Source: Trueperella pecoris
GTDB lineage: Bacteria; Actinomycetota; Actinomycetes; Actinomycetales; Actinomycetaceae
NCBI RefSeq assembly: GCF_014926385.1
Contig: NZ_CP053291.1
Span: 1,736,001-1,800,000, forward strand
Length of the DNA: 64,000 nt
Reading direction: 5' to 3'
In this document: positions 8,985 through 15,401 of the stretch, in pieces
How the letters are laid out: each line of letters starts with the position of its first letter
Position numbering within the stretch: position 1 is the stretch's first letter
The notes under the pieces: generated by a model
Seen by the model: only the letters and a program-made list of their open reading frames with translations
Told to the model about the DNA's origin: nothing
The model's database searches: none
Position numbers and translations under genes: made by a program

Positions 8985-9317
8985 ATGACAAACACGCACA
9001 CGTTCGTTGATGAACTCGTGGAGCAGGTCAAAGCCAACTTAATTCTCACTCATGATGAGGATGACGCGTTGATCGGCTCGTTGGTGGGGGCTGCCACCTC
9101 CTACGCCACCGCCTACCAGCACTTGGACGAGGGGCACTACGCGCAGCACGACATGTCGGGCACTACCCGGCAGGCCGTCATCATGCTCGCCAGTTACTTC
9201 TATGAGTCGCGGGACGGGTCAACGGCAGGTTTCTGGGCCGACAAACCCGATGCTGCCAGGGCCGTGTGGAACGCAGTCAACACGCTGCTGCGCCTCGACC
9301 GCGAATGGAAGATCTGA
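8985..9317 (+). CDS. Head-tail connector protein (gp6-like)
   Basis: A 110-aa, mainly helical protein in the position and of the size of HK97 gp6-type connectors, which ring the portal. I chose ATG 8985 because AGGGAGGTGG lies 9 bp upstream; the frame is open further back but overlaps the capsid gene. ALIGSLVGAATSYATAYQHL and the C-terminal helix fit the family. The stop overlaps the next gene's ATG. Confidence 0.85.
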   Translation: MTNTHTFVDELVEQVKANLILTHDEDDALIGSLVGAATSYATAYQHLDEGHYAQHDMSGTTRQAVIMLASYFYESRDGSTAGFWADKPDAARAVWNAVNTLLRLDREWKI

Positions 9318-9655
9318 TGGCAGCCATCGGGAGCATGCGCGAGTCCCTCGAACTCATCGCCCCGGTCACGGTGCGGGACAAGGCAGGGTTCACGACCACG
9401 CGGGACGAGATCGTCGCCACCGTGCGCGCGTATCGGGAAACCCGGCACGCCTCAGCAGCCTGGGTGAACCGAGCTGCTTTTACGAACGCGACCGTGCTGT
9501 TCCGTATCCGTGTCATTCCTGGCCTTGAGGTGACGGAGGCGATGGAGATCGCCACGGTTGATGGCCGGTTCGTGATCGACACGGTCGAGGTGATCGGCAG
9601 GTACGTCGAAATCCTCGCCCACACCACCACACCCGAAGGAGACACCCATGGCTAA
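9317..9655 (+). CDS. Head closure / head-tail adaptor protein
   Basis: A 112-aa beta-rich protein of the SPP1 gp16-like adaptor type (VTVRDKAGFTTTRDEIVATVRAYRE and FRIRVIPGLEVTEAM are typical). ATG 9317 overlaps the TGA of the connector gene; ATG 9305 is an alternative. The end overlaps the following gene by 8 bp. It probably closes the head before tail attachment. Confidence 0.83.
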   Translation: MAAIGSMRESLELIAPVTVRDKAGFTTTRDEIVATVRAYRETRHASAAWVNRAAFTNATVLFRIRVIPGLEVTEAMEIATVDGRFVIDTVEVIGRYVEILAHTTTPEGDTHG

Positions 9656-10082
9656 AGCACACATCGCGTTGCCGAACACGTTCATCGATGCACTCGACGC
9701 CGCCAGCACTCTGCTGGACACCGCCGCCGATGAAGTGCTCAACGCTGGAGCTGCCGTGGTTGAACCGCGTTTGCGATCAAACCTATCTGCCGCCATCGGC
9801 CATACATCTGCACCCTCGCGCTCGACCGGGCAGCTGCTCGCCGCGCTCGGCACAACGACGGTGAAGGTGAACTCGAAGGGTGAGCACAACGTGAAGATCG
9901 GGTTCGGTGAGAACCGGCGCGATGGCAGATCCCACGCACTGATCGCCAACGTTCTCGAACACGGCAGAAGTAATCAGCCTGCCCGGCCTTTCCTGGCACC
10001 CACCCGCAGCCAAACACGCCGCCCGGCAACCGAGGCCATGAAGCAAACCCTTGCTGCCCGGATGAATCAGGTCGCACCATGA
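9648..10082 (+). CDS. HK97 gp10-like tail completion protein
   Basis: A 144-aa protein with the arrangement of gp10-family neck/tail completion proteins: an N-terminal amphipathic helix, a short beta section (VKIGFGENRRDG), and a C-terminal segment with the family-typical 'ehG..nqpARPFLAPT' (here HGRSNQPARPFLAPTRSQ). It overlaps both neighbours by a few bases, as expected in a tightly coupled late operon. Confidence 0.83.
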   Translation: MAKAHIALPNTFIDALDAASTLLDTAADEVLNAGAAVVEPRLRSNLSAAIGHTSAPSRSTGQLLAALGTTTVKVNSKGEHNVKIGFGENRRDGRSHALIANVLEHGRSNQPARPFLAPTRSQTRRPATEAMKQTLAARMNQVAP

Positions 10083-10435
10083 CCGCGTTACTCGAACGTC
10101 TCACGGACGTGGCTGATCAGCTGGGTTTACCGATCGCGGTCGGCCTCTACACCCACGCGCCCGCCCCAGGCACGTACCTGGTGGCCACCCCGATCGCCGA
10201 CACCTTCGACGTCTTCGCCGACAACACTCCCGACGTCGAGGTCGAAGAAGTGCGCCTCGCACTGTTCACGAAAGGCAACTACCTACCCGAACGTGACCGG
10301 ATCACCGCCGCCTTGCTGGAGGCGGGGCTGGCGATCACGGCACGGCGCTACATCGGCTTCGAAGCGGACACCGGTTTTCACCACTACGCCCTGGATGTGG
10401 CTGCCTACACCCCTTATGACATGAAAGGACCCTAA
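10079..10435 (+). CDS. Tail terminator / minor tail component
   Basis: A 118-aa protein at the position of tail terminators (between gp10-like and major tail protein), which cap the tail tube and join it to the head. The sequence is acidic and alpha/beta in appearance without a diagnostic motif, so the call rests on order and size. The 4-bp ATGA overlap with the upstream gene supports the start. Confidence 0.7.
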   Translation: MTALLERLTDVADQLGLPIAVGLYTHAPAPGTYLVATPIADTFDVFADNTPDVEVEEVRLALFTKGNYLPERDRITAALLEAGLAITARRYIGFEADTGFHHYALDVAAYTPYDMKGP

Positions 10436-10437
10436 CC

Positions 10438-11025
10438 ATGGCCACCATCGGACTCGACAAGCTCTACTACGCGACTATCACCGAAGACCCCACCACGGGC
10501 GAGGAAACCTACGCCACCCCCACTCAGCTTGCTAAAGCCATCAGTGCTGAGCTCTCTGTGGAACTGGCAGAAGCAATTCTGTACGCCGATGACGGAGCGA
10601 GCGAGATCGTGAAGGAATTCAAGTCCGGTACCCTCACCCTCGGCGTGGATGACCTTGGCACCGAAGCAACCTCCGCACTCACCGGCGCACACGTCGATGC
10701 CAACGGGGTGCTGATCTCCACCTCGGAGGACAACACAACCCCGGTCGCGATCGGCTTCCGCGCCGCACGCTCCAACGGAAAGTACCAGTACTTCTGGCTC
10801 TACCGGGTCAAGTTCGCCCTGCCCACCACGACCCTGGCAACCAAGGCCGACTCCATTACGTTCTCCACCCCGACGGTGGAGGGCACAATCCTGCGCCGAA
10901 ACAAGCCAGACGCTACTGGTAAGCACCCGTGGAAGGCCGAAGTCACCGAAGGGGCTGCTGGAGTGAAGGACGAGACCATCAACGCCTGGTACCAGGCCGT
11001 CTACGAACCCGCCACCGCAGAGTAA
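10438..11025 (+). CDS. Major tail protein
   Basis: A 195-aa tail-tube subunit of the phi13/TP901-type family. MATIGLDKLYYATITED, the alternation of short beta strands, and the C-terminal TFSTPTVEGTILRRN region are typical. It starts 2 bp after the previous stop and is followed by the chaperone genes, the conserved siphovirus order. Many copies stack to form the non-contractile tail. Confidence 0.9.
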   Translation: MATIGLDKLYYATITEDPTTGEETYATPTQLAKAISAELSVELAEAILYADDGASEIVKEFKSGTLTLGVDDLGTEATSALTGAHVDANGVLISTSEDNTTPVAIGFRAARSNGKYQYFWLYRVKFALPTTTLATKADSITFSTPTVEGTILRRNKPDATGKHPWKAEVTEGAAGVKDETINAWYQAVYEPATAE

Positions 11026-11037
11026 GGAGCCCCCAAC

Positions 11038-11436
11038 ATGAGCACCAAGAAAAAGACCACGTCTGCTGCCACTGTGACTATCGGTGGCAGCGAGTATGAG
11101 TTGATTTTGACCACGCGGGCCACGCGTGAGATCGCTGCCCGCTACGGCGGGCTGGAGAACCTCGGCGAAGCCTTGGAGACCAGTGAGGACTTCGCCCACA
11201 CGCTCGGTGAGGTGATCTGGCTGATCACTTTGCTGGCGAACCAGTCGGTGGCGATTCATAACCTCACCCACCCAGATGACCCGCAGACCGAGTTGACGGT
11301 GGATGCGGTTGAGCTGCTGACCGTGCCTGCCGATCTGTCGGAGTACCGCTCTGCGATTGCTGCCGCACTCCAGCACGGAACCCGCCGCACGATCGAAACC
11401 GCACCGGTCCCAAAAGACCCGGCATCGGGCGCGTAG
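11038..11436 (+). CDS. Tail assembly chaperone (gpG equivalent, unshifted product)
   Basis: A 132-aa protein between major tail protein and tape measure, the position of lambda gpG. It starts with a Lys/Thr-rich stretch, then a small alpha/beta domain (VTIGGSEYELILTTRATREIAARYGG). Near its end the slippery heptamer CCCAAAA (11409-11415) lies in the correct register (C CCA AAA). A fraction of ribosomes is expected to slip -1 and make the longer product ending at 11630. Such chaperones coat the tape measure during tail assembly. Confidence 0.88.
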   Translation: MSTKKKTTSAATVTIGGSEYELILTTRATREIAARYGGLENLGEALETSEDFAHTLGEVIWLITLLANQSVAIHNLTHPDDPQTELTVDAVELLTVPADLSEYRSAIAAALQHGTRRTIETAPVPKDPASGA

Positions 11437-11630
11437 ATACCAGCCCAGCCGCCACTTTCACCCGGCTTACCTACATTGGCATGGCGCACCTGCACCTGCG
11501 CCCACTCGAGGTGGAACTCATGGTGTTCGGGCAGCTGCTTGATTTGGTGGATTGCTGGCTGATCGACACCGGCAGAGCCGAACCAGTCAGGTACTGGTTC
11601 ATCGACGACATCATCCCCGCTGGGATTTAG
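11409..11630 (+). CDS. Tail chaperone -1 frameshift extension (gpGT-type C-terminus)
   Basis: After a -1 slip at CCCAAAA the frame stays open to TAG 11628-11630 and adds about 71 residues, giving a fusion of about 197 aa with the upstream gene. The extension reads like a T domain (MAHLHLRPLEVELMVFGQLL, then FIDDIIPAGI). An internal ATG at 11481 could give a separate 49-aa protein, but no good ribosome site precedes it, and the perfect heptamer argues for frameshifting. It parallels lambda G/GT and many siphoviruses. Confidence 0.8.
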   Translation, partial: PKRPGIGRVDTSPAATFTRLTYIGMAHLHLRPLEVELMVFGQLLDLVDCWLIDTGRAEPVRYWFIDDIIPAGI

Positions 11631-12012
11631 CCAGGTCTGCGATCAGATTCCAGGGCAGGTGCGTGCGCACGAATCCGCTTCGCCTGCGCCTGGGAATGCT
11701 CAACGCTTCCTCGGTGACCCGCTGGAGGAGAGTGGTGTCTGCTCCGAGTGCTTCAGCAATCCACATCAGCCCTTCGGGGTGTTGGAGCCGGTTATAGGTC
11801 GTCTTGGCTGACCGGTTCGGTGCTTGCCGGGTAAACGCACCACTGCCGGTGGTTGCTTGTGAGGCGAACCAGGTGGACATGTGCTCACGCTGCGAGGACC
11901 ACCACCGTCCCTTCTTCTGCGGGTCGGCATGTTCCATCGCATCTGAGATCGGCAAATGCTCGGGCAACCCAGCCAGCAACCGGGCGAATCGTCGCACATC
12001 AATGTCGCTCAC
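11611..12012 (-). CDS. Antisense gene of unknown function inside the tail module
   Basis: A 133-aa basic protein encoded against the late operon, filling the 450 bp between tail chaperone and tape measure. The GTG start has a strong ribosome site (TAAGGAGGG, 12018-12026 on the minus strand), which strongly favours a real gene. It contains a Trp-rich block (KKGRWWSSQREHMSTWFASQ) and ends basic. I recall related unknown proteins in actinobacterial and other Gram-positive genomes but no function. Its position and orientation suggest a lysogenic-conversion ('moron') gene with its own promoter. Its 3' end overlaps the frameshift extension by about 20 bp. Confidence 0.75.
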   Translation of the reverse strand: MSDIDVRRFARLLAGLPEHLPISDAMEHADPQKKGRWWSSQREHMSTWFASQATTGSGAFTRQAPNRSAKTTYNRLQHPEGLMWIAEALGADTTLLQRVTEEALSIPRRRRSGFVRTHLPWNLIADLAKSQRG

Positions 12013-12081
12013 TGCCGCCCTCCTTACTGCTCGCGCTGACTCTTATTCCTCAATTCTCCCGTAGGAGGTGACCTTCACGCC

Positions 12082-14634
12082 ATGGCTGATAGCTCTTTCG
12101 GACTCAAGATTGGTTTGGAGGGTGAGCGGGAGTTCAAGCGCGCAATCACCGAGATCAACCGCGAGATGCGGGTGCTGGGATCGGAGATGAAACTTACCGC
12201 CTCACAATTCGGTAAGAACGAAAGTTCTGCTGCGTCGCTGACGGCGAAGAACCAGGTGCTGGCCAAAGAGATCGAGGCTCAGCGCTCCAAGGTGGAGACC
12301 CTGCGGGCGGCGCTCGACAATGCTGCTGCCTCGTTTGGGGAGAACGATTCCCGGACGAAGAACTGGCAGATCCAGCTCAACAACGCCCAAGCAGTCTTGA
12401 ACGGGCTGGAGTCTGAGCTTGAAGACAACAATGATGCGCTCAAGCAGTTCGCCGATCACACTGACGATGCCGGTGATGACGCGCAGGATGCCGCCCAGCA
12501 GGCTGGCAAACTCGAAGACGCTGTCGATGATCTCGGCGGTGAGATGGATGACACCTCGGGCAAGACCCGCATCTTCGGCGACGTCCTGAAAGCCAACCTC
12601 GCCTCCGAAGCAATTGTTGCCTCGGCCAAAGGTATCGCTTCTGCTGTCGCCGGTCTTGCCAAGGGGTTCGTGGGCGCGATGAAAGACGGCGTGGAATACA
12701 ACGCCCGCATGGAGCAATACACCACCTCCTTCACCACGATGCTCGGTGACCAAGCAAAAGCCCAGCAGCTCGTTAACGACCTGAAGCGTGAAGCCGCGCG
12801 GACCCCGTTTGGTATGGAGGATCTGGCCAAGAACACTCAAACGCTCATGGCGTTTGGTATCTCGGCTGAAGAAGCTCAACTGTGCCTAGGTCAGCTCGGC
12901 GACATTAGCCAGGGTGATGCGCAGAAGCTTGAGTCGCTCACGCTTGCGTTCGCGCAAATGTCCTCGACCGGCAAGCTCACCGGCCAGGATCTCAACCAGA
13001 TGATCAACGCGGGCTTTAACCCGCTCGAGGAGATCTCCCGTAAGACTGGTAAGTCCATCGGTGAACTCAAAGAGGAGATGGGTAAGGGCGCGATCAGCGC
13101 CGACATGGTTGCTGACGCCTTCGCCAGCGCGACTGAGGAGGGTGGCCGGTTCTATGGGGCGATGGACGCCCAATCCCAAACCTTCTCCGGTCAGCTCGCG
13201 ACCCTGGAAGACGGTGTCGCCAACCTGAAAGGCGTGCTGGCTGAAGGGTTGTCGGACACGCTGGCAGGCACCGTCTTGCCGATGGTCAACGGCTGGGTGG
13301 ACGAGCTCACTGCCGCGTTTGAGGAGGGCGGTGCTCCTGCCTTGATCGACACGTTCGGTCAGATCTTGCAGGAGGCGTTGGCGTTTATTGCTGAGCAGTT
13401 GCCTGCGGTGATTGAGGCGGGCATGTCCATCCTCATCTCCCTCATCGAGGGCATCGTCGAAGTCCTGCCCTCCTTGGCTGAAACCGCCATCCAGCTTGTG
13501 ACCGCCTTGTTGGAGTCGATCATCGAGGCGTTGCCGATGCTTCTTGACGCAGCGCTTCAGGTGATCGGCACCCTTGTGGCCGGTATTGCTGAGGCGTTGC
13601 CGGAGCTGATCCCAGCCGCGATTGAGATGCTGCTGGCTCTCGTTCAGGGGTTGATCGACAACCTACCCATGATCCTAGAAGCCGCGTTGCAGTTGATCAT
13701 GGGGCTCGCGCAGGGGCTGCTCGAAGCACTGCCGGTGCTCATCGAAGCACTGCCTGCAGTCATTACCGGGATTGTTGAGTTCCTGGTGGCGGCGATTCCG
13801 CAGCTCATCGAAACCGGCATCGCCCTGCTCACCTCGTTGGTGGAGGCGTTGCCAGAGATCATCACCACGATCGTGGCCGTGTTGCCGCAGATTATCGCCG
13901 CGATCGTCTCAGCGATCGGGAATGCGATCCCGCAACTGGTCCAAGCAGGGATCCAGTTGTTGACGGCGTTGATCACGAATCTGCCGCAGATCATCTCCAC
14001 CATCGTCGCCGCGATCCCGCAGATCATCAGCGGCATCGTAGGAGCCGTCCTGAACGGTGTCGGCCTACTGGCATCAGCTGGTGGTGACCTCGTGCGTGGT
14101 CTGTGGAACGGCATTCAAGGGCTGGCCGGGTGGCTCTGGGACAAGGTGATGGGCTGGTGCGGGGATATCTGGAACGGGATCCTCGGCTTCTTCGGGATCC
14201 GCTCACCCTCAGCCGAAATGGCCTGGGTGGGCGACATGCTCACCAGGGGCCTTGCCGGAGGCATCGAAACCACCGGAGGCCGGGCTGTAGCCGCTGCCGA
14301 AGATGTTGCCGAGGACACCCTCGATGCCATGAGCGCGCTCACCGACGGGCTCAGCGTCCCTATCGACACGAACCTTGAGCCGGTGACGGTACCGCAGGTG
14401 GATCTGCAACCGGTACCGGTGAGTGTTCTGCACGCGGCTTCTAGCGCTGCTGGTTCTGGTGGCGCAACGGATGTGGAGGCGATTGTTGACGCTACTGCAC
14501 AGCGTCTCCTATCCGGGCTGGATATCAAGGTCGTCCTCAACGACGGCACTTTGGTGGGCAAGCTCGCACCTGGCCTGAACCGGCAACTGGCTCGAATCAA
14601 CACCCACCACGTAGTGCTGACAGGAGGTGTGTGA
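12082..14634 (+). CDS. Tape measure protein
   Basis: An 850-aa protein that sets tail length. Residues 1-130 are coiled coil (KLTASQFGKNESSAASLTAK and following). The TP901-type core lies around 200-400 (ARTPFGMEDLAKNTQTLMAFG; LTGQDLNQMINAGFNPLEEI). A long hydrophobic repeat-like stretch of about 430-680 (motifs such as EALPEII, ALPQII) may cross the cell membrane during injection. The C-terminal part holds FFGIRSPSAEMAWVGD, common in such proteins. It is short for the class, predicting a tail of roughly 100-130 nm. Confidence 0.95.
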   Translation: MADSSFGLKIGLEGEREFKRAITEINREMRVLGSEMKLTASQFGKNESSAASLTAKNQVLAKEIEAQRSKVETLRAALDNAAASFGENDSRTKNWQIQLNNAQAVLNGLESELEDNNDALKQFADHTDDAGDDAQDAAQQAGKLEDAVDDLGGEMDDTSGKTRIFGDVLKANLASEAIVASAKGIASAVAGLAKGFVGAMKDGVEYNARMEQYTTSFTTMLGDQAKAQQLVNDLKREAARTPFGMEDLAKNTQTLMAFGISAEEAQLCLGQLGDISQGDAQKLESLTLAFAQMSSTGKLTGQDLNQMINAGFNPLEEISRKTGKSIGELKEEMGKGAISADMVADAFASATEEGGRFYGAMDAQSQTFSGQLATLEDGVANLKGVLAEGLSDTLAGTVLPMVNGWVDELTAAFEEGGAPALIDTFGQILQEALAFIAEQLPAVIEAGMSILISLIEGIVEVLPSLAETAIQLVTALLESIIEALPMLLDAALQVIGTLVAGIAEALPELIPAAIEMLLALVQGLIDNLPMILEAALQLIMGLAQGLLEALPVLIEALPAVITGIVEFLVAAIPQLIETGIALLTSLVEALPEIITTIVAVLPQIIAAIVSAIGNAIPQLVQAGIQLLTALITNLPQIISTIVAAIPQIISGIVGAVLNGVGLLASAGGDLVRGLWNGIQGLAGWLWDKVMGWCGDIWNGILGFFGIRSPSAEMAWVGDMLTRGLAGGIETTGGRAVAAAEDVAEDTLDAMSALTDGLSVPIDTNLEPVTVPQVDLQPVPVSVLHAASSAAGSGGATDVEAIVDATAQRLLSGLDIKVVLNDGTLVGKLAPGLNRQLARINTHHVVLTGGV

Positions 14635-15326
14635 TGCGCAGTTTCACCCTCAACCACACCACCACCTCGACCGAGCTGGGACTCAGGCTGACTGGGCCGG
14701 TTCAGTTGCCAGCCGCCCGGCGGGTGGTCGATGACATTGAGGTGGCAGGACGGGCAGGCAAGCTCACCCGCTTCGGCGGCTGGGCCGACACCTTGCTCGC
14801 CCTGCCGCTGGCCGTCGACACCACGCTGGGCGTGGAGGCATATCGGAAAGCTGCCATAGCGCTCGCTAAAGCCTTAACGATTAGTTTCTCGGGTGCGCCG
14901 GGAGGGTTCACCAAGGTCAAACACGCAGAGATTTCACCGCTTCGCCGGGAGCTAGTCTCGTGGGGGTTCTTCGACGCCACCCTTGTCTGTGAGCCGTTCA
15001 CCTACCTTGACCTCGGCCTGGACCAGCACACGCTCACCACCTCGGGGACGATCACAAACCCCGGCCTGATCGAGTCCGATCCGGTCATCACGCTCTTTGG
15101 CACGGGAAATCTGACGCTCACAATCAACGGCACCCCATACCGAATCGGCGCACCTTCGGGGCAGGTCACGGTGGATTCAGCCCGGCTAGTGGCTCACGTG
15201 GCTGGCCAGGTGCTAACCGATGCGCTCACCGGCGAATTCCCCACACTGAAGCCGGGTGTCAACCGCATCACCCTTGGCGCTGGTATCAGCCGGGTTGAGG
15301 TGGTCGGGAACTGGCGCAACCTCTAA
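14634..15326 (+). CDS. Distal tail protein (Dit-like)
   Basis: A 230-aa baseplate hub protein of the siphovirus Dit family, located between tape measure and tail endopeptidase. RRVVDDIEVAGRAGKLTRFGG matches the family's N-terminal beta-barrel ring domain, and the C-terminal galectin-like part (INPGVNRITLG-type ending, here LKPGVNRITLGAG) is also typical. ATG 14634 overlaps the tape-measure TGA; GTG 14631 is possible. It connects tail tube to host-recognition proteins. Confidence 0.87.
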   Translation: MRSFTLNHTTTSTELGLRLTGPVQLPAARRVVDDIEVAGRAGKLTRFGGWADTLLALPLAVDTTLGVEAYRKAAIALAKALTISFSGAPGGFTKVKHAEISPLRRELVSWGFFDATLVCEPFTYLDLGLDQHTLTTSGTITNPGLIESDPVITLFGTGNLTLTINGTPYRIGAPSGQVTVDSARLVAHVAGQVLTDALTGEFPTLKPGVNRITLGAGISRVEVVGNWRNL

Positions 15327-15347
15327 ACCCTTCCGTCTATCCCTCTG

Positions 15348-15376
15348 CCCGCGTGCTGCTGTGCATCGCGGGTTTT
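15348..15376 (+). terminator. Stem-loop in tail-module intergenic gap
   Basis: CCCGCG and CGCGGG pair across a 13-base loop and are followed by TTTTG. It may weaken transcription into the tail-fibre gene, or may only be an attenuator. Confidence 0.45.
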
Positions 15377-15401
15377 GTTGTCTTAGGAAAGGACACTGGC
15401 G

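Noticed and set aside
7708-8991. 427-codon open frame opposite the capsid gene
   Set aside because: Entirely antisense to the capsid gene, which is certain from order and motifs.
11481-11630. Separate 49-aa gene after the tail chaperone
   Set aside because: A perfect in-register slippery heptamer and an open -1 frame explain it better as a frameshift extension.
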